Assembly: GCF_016909185.1 (NCBI RefSeq)
Contig: NZ_JAFBFH010000011.1
Coordinates: 62,001-126,000 of the forward strand
Direction: 5' to 3'
Origin: Siminovitchia thermophila
GTDB lineage: Bacteria; Bacillota; Bacilli; Bacillales; Bacillaceae_C
Length of the DNA stretch: 64,000 nucleotides
Shown here: in pieces, positions 26,845-36,157 of the stretch
Layout: each line of letters begins with the position of its first letter
Numbering within the stretch: the first letter of the stretch is position 1
Program-made: the position numbers and the translations under genes
Notes under the pieces: generated by a model
What the model was told of the DNA's origin: nothing
Seen by the model: the letters and a program-made list of their open reading frames with translations, nothing else
Databases searched by the model: none

Positions 26845-27385
26845 TTTACCTGTATCATATGGTCAATCTTTTTTGTAGTTCCTGCCTCTTTAACATTATC
26901 TCTCATAAACTCTTGTTCTTCATTTTCCGACATAATGATATACTTTACCGATCGTACCACCTTCATAACTCCAAAGGTAGTTATGATCTTCGTCTGCTCT
27001 TGAAAAGTCTCCATCCAGTAGGGCAAGACATTCTTCTTTTCTTTCAAAATGGCTCTTTGAGACGATTGCAAACACATCGTTAATCGTTTCAGGGATAGCC
27101 CCCACTTCTGTTCGGCTCTTACTTTGCTGAGGTGAGTCATTTTATGCAACACAGCAATGACGGCCTTTTGTGTTGGGTTTTCACCAAGCTAAACCTTATA
27201 GCTTATACCACCAATTGGTTGCGTTTGCTCGATAAATTCTTCGATGGGGACACCTGCCGTTTCTGCTTTTTTCTTCATTTTCAGTTCTTTTTTTCATGAT
27301 TATGTACCAAATACTGGTAGCTTCCATATAAAGAAAGCAGTACTACACTTACCGAAACAGCTACAATGAGCAATACCTTTTTCAT
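26845..27385 (-). pseudogene. DUF6241-like membrane-anchored protein, frameshifted
   Basis: On the minus strand, ATG 27385 (after GGAGGGGGG) begins MKKVLLIVAVSVSVVLLSLY, a signal anchor. Frameshifts and a stop then separate the recognisable pieces: AETAGVPIEEFIEQTQPIGG, NPTQKAVIAVLHKMTHLS, VRAEQKWG, DFSRADEDHNYLW and EEQEFMRDN. The HKMTH...VRAEQKWG and GDFSxADxDHN pattern resembles DUF6241 proteins of Bacillus (from memory, not searched). Multiple lesions show that it is decayed. Confidence 0.55.
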
Positions 27386-27475
27386 AAAGCCCCCCTCCGA
27401 TTCCTTAGAATAATTGTTTTCAGTTAGCCAGTAGCATCTTTGAAAAAATGTTCATGACCAACATGAGGGCGCCCG

Positions 27476-28468
27476 TTAATTTTTATCACTCGTTAAAAAC
27501 ACTTTTCCTTTACGAGGTTCTAACGTAGCATCAATAGCCTGCTTTATATTCGATAAATCGTGTTGGGAATGCACTTTTGCCAAGCGCAATTTCCGGTCCT
27601 CCAAGAGTTTGAATAACAATTGGAAGGTTTGTTGCCATTTGTCGATTGACACCTTTTTATTCCAGTTTCGTAAATGGAACATTGTTGCTTGCAATTTGGC
27701 TTCATTGTAAATATTTTTCCAGTTTACTTGGATGCCTGATAAAAGGCCAATCGCTAAAAATAGGCCATTAGGTCGAACACAAAATGCCAGTTCCTCTCCA
27801 GCCTTGCCTCCGATTGAATCGATAGCCGCATTCGCCCCCATCCCCTTTGTTATGTCCATGACTGTCTCATACAGCGGTTCTCTGGAACTATCTATTACAT
27901 GGGAGGCCCCAAGCTGGAGAAGGTCTTCGGTATATTTGTTGCTTCTGGTGATCGCAACTAAGCGAAAACCCAATATGGTTGCAAACTGGGCAAACATATG
28001 ACCGATGGCGGAACAGCAGGCGTTTACAAGTAAAACATCATTTGGTTTTAAACGTAAAACTTCGGTACAAGCGACCCAAGCCGTAACGGGATTAATATAT
28101 ACTTGCGATGCGGTCATATCATCAATGGAGTCAGGGACGGGAACAGCCAATTCCGCCGATGATTTGACAAATTCCTGCCATGTGCCTTCTCCCCGTAAAG
28201 GTAACACGCGCCTTCCGATGAGGTGCCGGGATACAAATGACCCGACATCTTTTACAATGCCAACTCCTTCATAGCCAGGTATATCCGGCAGTGAAATTCG
28301 ATGGGCGTATGCCCCTTTAATCGGGATTAAGTCAGAAGGATTGATGGGCCGAACGAGCATGCGAACAAGGATTTCGTCATTTTTGGGGGGATCAATGCTT
28401 TTATATTCGATTTTTAATACGTCTTTCGGATTGCCAAATTCATTGTATGTTATACACTTTGCATTCAA
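27476..28468 (-). CDS. MDR-superfamily reductase (quinone oxidoreductase / enoyl reductase-like)
   Basis: A 330-aa medium-chain dehydrogenase/reductase. The N-terminal GroES-like domain contains NPSDLIPIKGAYAHRISLPD and GYEGVGIV. The nucleotide-binding domain carries LLVNACCSAIGHMFAQFAT in place of the usual AxxGGVG motif and IGGKAGEELAF. Zinc-binding cysteines of alcohol dehydrogenases are absent, so it groups with zinc-independent reductases such as MECR/ETR or quinone reductases that use NADPH. It lies 200 bp downstream of a LysR gene on the same strand and may be its target. Confidence 0.85.
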   Translation of the reverse strand: MNAKCITYNEFGNPKDVLKIEYKSIDPPKNDEILVRMLVRPINPSDLIPIKGAYAHRISLPDIPGYEGVGIVKDVGSFVSRHLIGRRVLPLRGEGTWQEFVKSSAELAVPVPDSIDDMTASQVYINPVTAWVACTEVLRLKPNDVLLVNACCSAIGHMFAQFATILGFRLVAITRSNKYTEDLLQLGASHVIDSSREPLYETVMDITKGMGANAAIDSIGGKAGEELAFCVRPNGLFLAIGLLSGIQVNWKNIYNEAKLQATMFHLRNWNKKVSIDKWQQTFQLLFKLLEDRKLRLAKVHSQHDLSNIKQAIDATLEPRKGKVFLTSDKN

Positions 28469-28668
28469 GGGCTTTTTCTCCTTCTATCAAATATCTTTTC
28501 ACTTTACAAAACGAATAAATGAAAGTGTGTAGTTGCAAAAAAGATGGCAGAGGCTTTTCAATAAAGTTGGTCGGCGCGTTTTGGGCACATTGGTCGGCTT
28601 TTTGGTAAAGTACCAGAGCCGATTTGAGAAAAAAATGCCGGAATAGCTTGCCAATAAAAACGTTTTTA

Positions 28669-29568
28669 TCACCTATGTTTGGATGTGTTTTCTGCAATAT
28701 ACTGCTTAAGCAATGTGACAATACTGTTGACGATATGAGACTTTTCATTGAAGCGCCATACTACAGATGTTTCTATAGTGGGACTAAAATCCAGTTCCTT
28801 AAAGACGACACTTGCAATTTGGAGATTTTTCATGGAAGAAGGAATCAGGGCAATTCCTAATCCTGATGAAACTAAAGCAATAACCGCCGTTGAAATATGT
28901 GCCGTTATGGTCAACTTTGGAACAAAACTCATCTTATGAAAGATAGACATAACCGTATCATAGTAAACAGGGCTCACTTTTCTGGGGGTAACTATAAATG
29001 TATCATCTACTAATTCCTGAATGTTAATGGGTGAATCTGATTGGGCTAACTTATGCGACTTTGGAAGGACTGCAACGAATTTTTGTTTGCGAATAGGAAT
29101 GATATGAAGGTTGCTTTTTTGAATAGGGGTACAAATGAATCCAATATGGATTTCCTCTTCTTGTAATGCTTTAAGCTGATCAACGGTGCTCATTTGATGC
29201 ATCGTTATATCTACTTCCGTATTCACGCTTTGATATGATTGGATAATGGGAATCAGGTCATAGAGTGCTGAATCGGTGAATCCAATTGATAATTGTCCTT
29301 TTTCCCCTTTGTAAATCTTCCTTGTGTATTCACGCGCTTTTTCTATATCTATGAGTATTTTATACGCTTTCTCCAAAAAAGCTCTTCCTGCATCCGTTAA
29401 TTCCACTGTTCGATTGCTGCGTTCCAATAATTTTACACCAATACTGTTTTCCAATTGCTTAATTTGCTGACTTAAAGGCGGCTGGCTCATATTTAAACGG
29501 CTTGCCGCCTTTGTAAAGTTCAATTCTTCGGCAACTGTGACAAAATATTTTAAATGTCGAAGTTCCAT
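28669..29568 (-). CDS. LysR family transcriptional regulator
   Basis: A 299-aa protein with the classic N-terminal winged helix (MELRHLKYFVTVAEELNFTK, then AASRLNMSQPPLSQQIKQLE) and a periplasmic-binding-like effector domain from about residue 90. It is divergent from the M19 dipeptidase-like gene, the usual arrangement for a LysR activator and its target; the symmetric sequence at 29626-29640 in the shared intergenic region is the candidate site. The effector domain resembles CysB/BenM-type proteins. Ligand unknown. Confidence 0.92.
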   Translation of the reverse strand: MELRHLKYFVTVAEELNFTKAASRLNMSQPPLSQQIKQLENSIGVKLLERSNRTVELTDAGRAFLEKAYKILIDIEKAREYTRKIYKGEKGQLSIGFTDSALYDLIPIIQSYQSVNTEVDITMHQMSTVDQLKALQEEEIHIGFICTPIQKSNLHIIPIRKQKFVAVLPKSHKLAQSDSPINIQELVDDTFIVTPRKVSPVYYDTVMSIFHKMSFVPKLTITAHISTAVIALVSSGLGIALIPSSMKNLQIASVVFKELDFSPTIETSVVWRFNEKSHIVNSIVTLLKQYIAENTSKHR

Positions 29569-29625
29569 AACGATGCCTCATTTCTTTTGAACTATATTTA
29601 TTTTATATCATAACAAAACTATTTG

Positions 29626-29659
29626 AATATTGTACATATTAATAATGGCATTCTATAAT
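29626..29659 (+). promoter_or_regulatory. LysR-type site overlapping a promoter
   Basis: AATAT-TGTAC-ATATT (29626-29640) is a symmetric 15-mer of the T-N11-A kind. It overlaps TGTACA (29631-29636), which lies 17 bp from TATAAT (29654-29659). This is a typical LysR-activated promoter for the gene at 29716. Confidence 0.6.
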
Positions 29660-29715
29660 AAACAAAATTAGCAAAAGCTAGAGTGTGCTGTTCAAGTTGA
29701 GAAGGAGGAATGGTG

Positions 29716-30717
29716 ATGGAATCAGACAATCAACAATTGGTTATTGACGGATGCATGTATCCAGTAGGTGATTTTGAGGGGTGTTCGGAATCGGTCCAAA
29801 AGTCTAAAATGAATGCTTTCTTTCTAACATTGCTTTCATTTGAAGGATTTTCGGAAACAATCCGTTCTATTGCTAACATATATAATGTCGTTGATCAGCA
29901 GGAAAAGACATTAGGTGTGGCAAGAACATATGCTGAACTGCAAAAGAATGCCGCTGCCGGAAAAAAATCTATCATTTTAACTTTTCAAGAACCTTATCCC
30001 ATAGGTAATTCCTTAAATAATTTACGTGCTTTTTATGAAATGGGTGTAAGAGTCGTACAACTTACTTATAATAAAGCAAATTATATTGGTTCCGGTTGCA
30101 CGGAAACAATTGACCGTGGTTTAACCGATTTTGGCAGAGAGATGATTCATGAAATGAATCGGTTAGGTATGTTAATAGATGTATCTCACTCGAGCAAATT
30201 AACAACACTTTCCGCTATTCAGGAGAGTGAAAGCCCGGTAGTGTTTTCTCATGCCAATGTTAAGAGAATCAGTCATATTCCGCGAAATAAAACCGATGAA
30301 GAAATAAAGTTGCTTGCTGAAAAAGGCGGTGTGATGGGTTTAACCCCTTGGGCGCCACTTTGTTGGAAAGGCGAGATCAATCAACAGCCGACTCTCGATG
30401 ATTATTTAGATCATGTTGAATATGTGATTGATTTGGCAGGAATCGATCACGTTGGGTACGGCAGCGATGCACCTCCAGATGATAAGATTGATACTCCTGG
30501 TGTGCTGGAACAAGCTACATTATATCCGGAAGTAGTAGGGAAATATTATTCAAGTGTAAGTGAAGATTTTTCATTGGCACATGCGAAGGATTTTAAAGGA
30601 TCTAAAGAATTGGATCATGTCATGATGGGATTGAAAAAAAGAGGATATAGTGATGATGATGTAGATAAATTTATCGGAGGAAATTTTGCAAGGGTCATTA
30701 AGCAAGTTTGGAAATAA
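29716..30717 (+). CDS. M19 membrane dipeptidase-family protein lacking the HxD metal motif
   Basis: TIM-barrel dipeptidase family (renal dipeptidase, 333 aa). Recognisable blocks are LTFQEPYPIG (bridging glutamate), GVRVVQLTYNKANYIGSG, LIDVSHSS and VVFSHANVKRI (two histidines) and HVGYGSDAPPDD (aspartate). The N-terminal DGHxD motif that supplies the other metal ligands reads IDGCMYPVGD here, so one metal site should be changed or absent. ATG 29716 is chosen from three in-frame starts because AAGGAGG lies eight bases upstream. It is divergent from a LysR gene and upstream of an SSS symporter. Confidence 0.8.
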   Translation: MESDNQQLVIDGCMYPVGDFEGCSESVQKSKMNAFFLTLLSFEGFSETIRSIANIYNVVDQQEKTLGVARTYAELQKNAAAGKKSIILTFQEPYPIGNSLNNLRAFYEMGVRVVQLTYNKANYIGSGCTETIDRGLTDFGREMIHEMNRLGMLIDVSHSSKLTTLSAIQESESPVVFSHANVKRISHIPRNKTDEEIKLLAEKGGVMGLTPWAPLCWKGEINQQPTLDDYLDHVEYVIDLAGIDHVGYGSDAPPDDKIDTPGVLEQATLYPEVVGKYYSSVSEDFSLAHAKDFKGSKELDHVMMGLKKRGYSDDDVDKFIGGNFARVIKQVWK

Positions 30718-30738
30718 AGCATTTGTTCTTTGGATAAA

Positions 30739-30783
30739 AAGCACAGGATATGCTCTAGACACTTGAGCGATCCTGTGTTTAAA
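30739..30783 (+). terminator. Rho-independent terminator after the dipeptidase-like gene
   Basis: ACAGGATATGCTC pairs with GAGCGATCCTGT around a nine-base loop, followed by TTTAAAA. The T-run is short. Confidence 0.65.
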
Positions 30784-30863
30784 ACTAAATGTGGCGTTTT
30801 TTACCAAATAACCAATTTGGATGTGGTGTGATGCTATCAACTGTAAAAAGATGGGAAGTGTAT

Positions 30864-31280
30864 ATGGGACTTTCCCAAGAAAAATCTGTTCGCCTTTTTA
30901 AGGAAATTTTGGAAAGTAGAGGTATTTCCTATCAAATATCTACATCTCACCCCCATTTTATGTATGATGATCAACATGAAAAAATCTTGATCCGCACTCC
31001 GGATTTTCATATTCAATTTATTTATGTTTCTGCGGATCCTTTAACAAGGCTTTTTACAAATGTGATGGGGATATCAAAGCAACACAGTGGAATCACATTA
31101 CTGTCATGCAAGTTTAAAAAACAGTCTAAAGGGAGCTTTTATTCAGTAATGAAAAGCTTTGTCCACAATGCGCCAAGTGATCCATGGCACATTACATCAC
31201 ATCCCCGTTTTCGGTTTGCCGTTTTGTTACAGCTCATTACCAAGTATAAATGGAAACGGATTGATGACTTTGGTCAATAA
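30864..31280 (+). CDS. Conserved-looking protein of unknown function
   Basis: 138 aa from ATG 30864 (after GGGAAGTG); an in-frame start at 30789 would add 25 atypical residues. The protein is soluble and rich in aromatic and basic residues (QISTSHPHFMYDDQHEKILI near the start, PWHITSHPRFRFAVLLQLI near the end). No family recognised. It is followed 18 bp later by a small membrane protein and then an SSS symporter, so it may be a cytoplasmic accessory of that transporter unit. Confidence 0.65.
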   Translation: MGLSQEKSVRLFKEILESRGISYQISTSHPHFMYDDQHEKILIRTPDFHIQFIYVSADPLTRLFTNVMGISKQHSGITLLSCKFKKQSKGSFYSVMKSFVHNAPSDPWHITSHPRFRFAVLLQLITKYKWKRIDDFGQ

Positions 31281-31298
31281 AAGGAGTGTGAATCATAT

Positions 31299-31526
31299 AT
31301 GAAAAATAAAGGGAGTTGGTATTCGTTGCCAACCTATGAAAAGATCTTTTTGATAGGGATTATTATATATATCATCATTTTATTTTTACCATGGACTTAC
31401 CATCAGAAAATTTTAAATATTTCATCTTGGGTGTGGGGAGCACAACTTTTACAACTTCTCATACCGGCGGTTGGAATTCCTATTTTCTTTCTATTAAAAA
31501 AAGGTTCTCCCAATGAGGAGGATTAG
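31299..31526 (+). CDS. Small two-helix membrane protein associated with an SSS symporter
   Basis: 75 aa with two hydrophobic helices (IFLIGIIIYIIILFLPW and LLQLLIPAVGIPIFFLL) and a charged tail. Small proteins of this kind (DUF997, DUF3311) are often encoded directly upstream of sodium:solute symporters, as here, with a 17-bp gap to the symporter start. AAAAGGAGTG lies upstream. It is probably an accessory subunit of the symporter. Confidence 0.75.
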   Translation: MKNKGSWYSLPTYEKIFLIGIIIYIIILFLPWTYHQKILNISSWVWGAQLLQLLIPAVGIPIFFLLKKGSPNEED

Positions 31527-31543
31527 AAAGGGAGGTAAGGTTT

Positions 31544-33013
31544 ATGAGAATGACTGAATTGATTATTGTTATGATTTATTTCATTTTTTTAGTGGTACTC
31601 GGTCTTATTACGCAAAAAAAAGTATCATCTTCTGATTCGGGAATTGATGAATATTATGCGGCTGGAAAAAGAATTGGACCGGTAGTTAATTCGATAGCGC
31701 TGCTTTCGGCAGCCGGCAGCGGCGGAACTTTTATGGCAAGTGTAGGAACGACATGGGAGCTGGGACTTCCATATATTACTTCTTTTGGAATTGGATGCTC
31801 CGTAGGATTTATGTTAGCTGGCCTTTTAGTGGCAAAGCCATTGAGAAATTCCGGAAAAATTACAATTTCCGAGTTTCTCATTGACCGATATGAAGGAAGT
31901 GTCTTTTTAAAAGTTTTGATTCCAGTGATCATCATTATTGGTTCAGGAATGTATTTAATGTCACAAATGAAAGCTGGAGGTCTCGTTACATCATATATCA
32001 CGGGCTGGCCTTACGAATGGGGCTTGGTCATTATTGCACTTGTTTTTATTTTTTATGTTTCGCTGGGAGGAATGTTGGCTGTCACTTGGACAAATGTTCT
32101 TCAGGGAGGCCTAACATTACTGTTAACATTGGCCATTATTGTAGCAGGAATTGCCCATTTACCAATGAAGTGGACCGATTTTATAGCTCATGCGGCTGAA
32201 ATAAATCCGACATTGGGAACCTTCGGTGAATCATTTTCCGTTTTAACCTATATAGGGGCATTTGTTACATGGGCTGCCGCTATTAGTGTAACCCCGCACT
32301 TGATTATGCGTATATTTACATCTGATAATGCAGAGTCTGCGAAATTAACATTAAATTATACAACACTCGTGTATGCTTTTGTTGTCATCGCTCCGGCTTA
32401 CACAGTCGTTCCGCATGTTGCAAATTTGGGACAATCCGTTATGGAGAATTATTCTTCAGACATGTGGATGCTTCTCATTGCGGAAAAGTTTTTTGGGCCT
32501 GTCATGATGGGAATCATCGTTGCAGCCATATTAGCCGCGATTATGTCAACAACAGACTCACTATTATTGGCGCTAAGCAGCGCGGTTGCTTATGACTTAT
32601 ACAGTGGAGTGATAAATCCCAACGCAGGAAAGGAGAAAATATTAAAGGTTTCCGTCATACTAACATGGGTCATTGGGATTGCTGTCATGTTACTGTCACT
32701 AAATCCCCCGGCATTTTTAATGGTCTTTTATACAGCGGCTCTGGGGCTAATGGTTTCTGCCTTTTTCGTCCCATTATTGCTGGGAATATGGTGGAAAGAA
32801 GCCAATACATCGGGAGCCATCGCCGGGATGCTTTCAGGGGCAATTAGCTTTTTAGTTGCATTTACACTTTTCGAACTGCCGCAAAACTCCGAGATTCTAA
32901 TTTCGTTACCATTATCATTTATCATTATGTATGTTGTATCTCTCAGGACTAAGAAAAATTCAGAACATGTTTTGAAAAAAATGGATGGATACCATAAAAA
33001 TGCCCACTCTTGA
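31544..33013 (+). CDS. Sodium:solute symporter (SSS) family protein
   Basis: A 489-aa membrane protein with about 13 helices. SSS marks include DEYYAAGKRIGPVVNSIALL, GSGGTFMASVGTTWELGLPY and AAILAAIMSTTDSLLLALSSAV with the sodium-contacting serine/threonine cluster. Family members import proline, pantothenate, carboxylates or sugars. GGGAGG precedes the start at 31544; ATG 31550 is an alternative. It ends the M19-dipeptidase/accessory-protein group, so an amino acid or dipeptide-derived substrate is a reasonable guess. Confidence 0.9.
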   Translation: MRMTELIIVMIYFIFLVVLGLITQKKVSSSDSGIDEYYAAGKRIGPVVNSIALLSAAGSGGTFMASVGTTWELGLPYITSFGIGCSVGFMLAGLLVAKPLRNSGKITISEFLIDRYEGSVFLKVLIPVIIIIGSGMYLMSQMKAGGLVTSYITGWPYEWGLVIIALVFIFYVSLGGMLAVTWTNVLQGGLTLLLTLAIIVAGIAHLPMKWTDFIAHAAEINPTLGTFGESFSVLTYIGAFVTWAAAISVTPHLIMRIFTSDNAESAKLTLNYTTLVYAFVVIAPAYTVVPHVANLGQSVMENYSSDMWMLLIAEKFFGPVMMGIIVAAILAAIMSTTDSLLLALSSAVAYDLYSGVINPNAGKEKILKVSVILTWVIGIAVMLLSLNPPAFLMVFYTAALGLMVSAFFVPLLLGIWWKEANTSGAIAGMLSGAISFLVAFTLFELPQNSEILISLPLSFIIMYVVSLRTKKNSEHVLKKMDGYHKNAHS

Positions 33014-33380
33014 AGTTTACTTTTTAACGCTTAGCCAGTAAACGTGTTTCAAAGCTGTCCGCAGTGAAAGGTGGATCAGAGTTTCAGCTTGCATTGGAAA
33101 AGGTACTGCCTGTCATAGCTGCTGTTACTATCTTCTTAATAACCTGTTGTCGGCTTGAATGATTGTGAGGAATTGGCAAGTGGTTTTTTAAAGTAAATAA
33201 GACTTGCATCTATATGTGTCAAATCAAGATGGGATCAATCAATTGGCTTGGAAATATGGAATAAAACGTTGGACTGAGCGGGAATCGCTCGAACTTTCCA
33301 TTGGAAAGGGAACTGGAAATAGATATGTCTATAGATTCCGATAAAGAAGAATATTCAGTTATGCATCAAAAAGGAGGGGG
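33014..33380. other. Intergenic stretch, possible gene fragment
   Basis: One open frame near 33040-33165 reads LASKRVSKLSAVKGGSEFQL and continues hydrophobic (PVIAAVTIFLIT) to a stop. It may be the tail of a lost membrane protein. Nothing else is seen. Confidence 0.3.
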
Positions 33381-33484
33381 TGGGACATAAGTTGAAAGCT
33401 GATTGATATTCGTAAAAATCGTGACAATAAAATCGCATGGAATCAAGGTTTTAAAACTTGATTCCATGCGGTTTACTCATTTTA
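33381..33484 (+). repeat. Hairpin repeat family B, copy 2
   Basis: Begins TGGGACATAAGTTGAAAG and ends in the stem CGCATGGAATCAAG paired with CTTGATTCCATGCG (33433-33471). It is alignable with 2231-2335 throughout, with compensatory changes in the stem. It lies 210 bp upstream of the atoE-like gene. Confidence 0.7.
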
Positions 33485-33692
33485 GGGTTCTGTTCCGGCC
33501 TCTTATCAGTTGAAATACCGGGGAGCTTATTTATTATTGCAATAAGAACTTTTTGGAGATGAGGATGTGTTTTAGTCACATTCTATACATCGCGTATAAG
33601 AAATCTTTTCCCTTTCATACTTTCAGATAATTACGCATTATAAAAGTTTATCTTATGATGTAATCTAAACTAGAAAATGGAGGGGGAAAAAT

Positions 33693-35015
33693 ATGTTAGC
33701 AGGTGTAGCTGACCGTTTTGCAAAAGTTGTTCAACGGTATTTGCCGGATGCTTTTGTGATTGCTGTTCTTATGACTGTATTCGTTTTTTTCATTGCTTTG
33801 TTAATGAATCCAACTGAATCCGGCAAGATTGTTTCAGCTTGGGGAGATGGATTTTGGGCCTATTTGGCTTTTACAATGCAAATGGCCCTGTTATTAATGA
33901 CTGGAATGACTTTAGCTTCAGTACCTATTATGAACAGAGGCTTGGCTAACCTTGCGAAATTGGCAAACAAACCTTGGAAAGCCTACTTGATCACTTTTCT
34001 TGTTTCAGCAGGTGCCTATTACATTAACTGGGGCTTGGCCGTTGTAGTCGGCGCGATTATCGCTAGAGAAATTGGGAAAAGAAATGAAAACGCTCATTTT
34101 CCATTGCTCGTAGCTTCCGCTTACTCAGCCACTATATTGTTTCCAGGAGGAATTTCCAGCTCAATTGGATTAACAATTGCAACAAAAGGTCACTTTTTGG
34201 AAGAAGTGATGGGGGTTATTCCCACATCAGAGACATTATTTCACTCTTCCACAATCATTATCTTTTTATCGCTTGTGGTGACCATGTCGATTTTTATTAT
34301 CTTAATGTCTCCAAAGAAAAATATGATTCGTTATCAACTCAAAGATGGTGAAGAGCGGCCATCTACTCGTAAGGAAACTGATACAAGCAAATTAACGCCA
34401 GCCTTGAAACTGGAATACACTCCTATTTTGGGAATATTGATTGGAACAATTGGCATTTTTTATACAATTATTTCTTTTGCAGGCGGACGAGACTTGGACT
34501 TGGACATTATTAATCTGTTCTTTTTATCACTCGGCTTATTATTACATCGTTCATTGGGGCAATATGCAAAAGCTTTTATGGATGTGTCAAAGTCGATTTC
34601 ACCTATTATTCTCCAATTCCCTTTCTACGCTGGTATTATTGCGATATTGACAAGCTCTGGGTTAGGGCAGCTGCTGATTAATGGGATGATTTCCGTTGCA
34701 ACACCCGAGACGTTCAATGTTTTCAGTTATTGGGTGGCCGGTTTGGTAAACATATTTGCACCATCCGGAGGCGGACAATGGGCATTGCAAGGTCCTTTGC
34801 AGATCCCAGCTGCAATTGAACTTGGAGTAGATCCTTCCAAAACGGCGATGGCGGTCGCTTGGGGAGACGGCTGGACAAACTTGATCCAACCATTTTGGGC
34901 ATTGCCCATTCTATCAGTTGTGGGACTTCATATTCGCGATATTATGGGCTATTGTATCTTGCTGAGCATATTGGTTGGAGCTGTAACAAGTGTTTTGATT
35001 TACTTTTTATATTAA
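33693..35015 (+). CDS. atoE: Short-chain fatty acid transporter, AtoE family
   Basis: A 440-aa polytopic protein of the AtoE family. Visible family features are the opening DRFAKVVQRYLPDAFVIAVLM, SAGAYYINWGLAVVVGAI, FPGGISSSIGLTIATKGHFL and the C-terminal NIFAPSGGGQWALQGPLQIP followed by AWGDGWTNLIQPFWALP. The family takes up butyrate, acetoacetate or related acids. GGAGGGGG precedes ATG 33693. A CoA-transferase and thiolase lie 8 kb downstream in this window, though not in the same operon. It has its own terminator. Confidence 0.9.
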   Translation: MLAGVADRFAKVVQRYLPDAFVIAVLMTVFVFFIALLMNPTESGKIVSAWGDGFWAYLAFTMQMALLLMTGMTLASVPIMNRGLANLAKLANKPWKAYLITFLVSAGAYYINWGLAVVVGAIIAREIGKRNENAHFPLLVASAYSATILFPGGISSSIGLTIATKGHFLEEVMGVIPTSETLFHSSTIIIFLSLVVTMSIFIILMSPKKNMIRYQLKDGEERPSTRKETDTSKLTPALKLEYTPILGILIGTIGIFYTIISFAGGRDLDLDIINLFFLSLGLLLHRSLGQYAKAFMDVSKSISPIILQFPFYAGIIAILTSSGLGQLLINGMISVATPETFNVFSYWVAGLVNIFAPSGGGQWALQGPLQIPAAIELGVDPSKTAMAVAWGDGWTNLIQPFWALPILSVVGLHIRDIMGYCILLSILVGAVTSVLIYFLY

Positions 35016-35030
35016 GCATGATCCAGAGTG

Positions 35031-35064
35031 GGAGGTTCAGCTTTTGGCCGAACCTTCTTTTATT
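35031..35064 (+). terminator. Terminator of the atoE-like gene
   Basis: GAGGTTC pairs with GAACCTT around an 11-base loop, then TCTTTTATTT. Confidence 0.7.
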
Positions 35065-35084
35065 TAGAACCTTGAGAGGCGTGA

Positions 35085-35300
35085 CTTTTTCAGAAGAAAT
35101 ACTCTCCGACTTGGCATGGATACTATCGAGAAAGTGAAAATCCTTCCCAAACCTTACAGCCATACGTAGTTTTTCCATAAATTAGAAATCCTATCCACAT
35201 CCAAGCTATGTCCACTTCACTTTGAGCGGTATACTATCCAGATTAAGGAAATCCTCACCCAAATTTAAAAATCCTCGCCAAATTTCCAAAATACTACAAA
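35085..35300. repeat. Degenerate ~21-bp tandem array (minus orientation)
   Basis: Loosely repeated units such as AATCCTCACCCAAATTTAAA and AATCCTCGCCAAATTTCCAAA are, in reverse complement, like the units at 41045-41452 (GGCGAGTAAAATGGAAAAATT type). It carries no gene. The units are strongly diverged, so limits are approximate. Confidence 0.4.
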
Positions 35301-35498
35301 TATCTTTTTTTTCATATGCCACTTATACAGCACGTATAAAAAGACTCTCTACATTATGATGAATTGGATAATGAAATCGTTATCATCTTGTTGGTAATAT
35401 ATAAATATGTTTTTGGAATGCTAGCGTCTTCACTTTTCCCTCTGTAATGTATGCGCTATCGTTTTCCTATAAGAAATCAAAAAAGGATGTATGTGATC

Positions 35499-36155
35499 AT
35501 GGGTCAATTTATGGATAGTTTCATATCGACATTTAGCGGCTTTATGCAGGCTGCTCTCGTAACTTTGCAAATTACCGTTGTTTCGTTAGTGTTGGCTAGC
35601 GTAATTGGATTGTTCGTCGCACTTATGAAAATCTCTCATAAGAAAATGCTGTCGTGGCTTGCAAACATTTACATTGGTCTGATTCGTGGAACGCCGCTCA
35701 TCGTTCAAATCATGTGGCTATATTTCGGAATTACGCAAATTGTGGTTTTATCGGCATTTTGGGCCGGGGCGATTGCGCTGGCGATTCACAGCGGCGCGTA
35801 TATTGCCGAGATTTTCAGGGGGGCCATCCAGTCTATTGATAAGGGACAAATGGAAGCTGCAGAATCTCTTGGCATGACGAAAAAGCAAGCAATGAGGCGC
35901 GTTATTTTTCCTCAGGCGTTCAAGCGTTCCATACCTTCGTTGGGGAACCAATTTATTATCGGTTTAAAAGACTCTTCACTTGTAGCATTTATTGGAATTA
36001 CCGAAATCTTCAATCTTTCCATGAGCCAGGCGGCCACCACATTTAGACAGCTTGAATTTTACACGATTGCAGGGATTTATTATTTAATTTTGATCGTTAT
36101 TTTCACACTCATTACGAACAAAATTGAAAAACACCTAGACACGGGGAGAGTATAA
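35499..36155 (+). CDS. Polar amino acid ABC transporter permease
   Basis: HisM/GlnP-type inner membrane subunit with about five helices. The permease signature for the ATPase contact reads [20 protein letters not shown] (EAA loop), preceded by [20 protein letters not shown] and [12 protein letters not shown]. Starts at 35487 (ATG), 35493 (GTG) and 35499 (ATG) are all in frame behind AAAAGGA; 35499 gives the usual N-terminus. The gene is followed two bases later by the ATPase gene. Confidence 0.9.
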   Translation: MGQFMDSFISTFSGFMQAALVTLQITVVSLVLASVIGLFVALMKISHKKMLSWLANIYIGLIRGTPLIVQIMWLYFGITQIVVLSAFWAGAIALAIHSGAYIAEIFRGAIQSIDKGQMEAAESLGMTKKQAMRRVIFPQAFKRSIPSLGNQFIIGLKDSSLVAFIGITEIFNLSMSQAATTFRQLEFYTIAGIYYLILIVIFTLITNKIEKHLDTGRV

Positions 36156-36157
36156 GT

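Noticed and set aside
35371-35391. Fur-box-like GATAATGAAATCGTTATC upstream of the ABC operon
   Set aside because: The half-sites match only partly and the spacing differs from a Fur box; an amino acid importer gives no contextual support.
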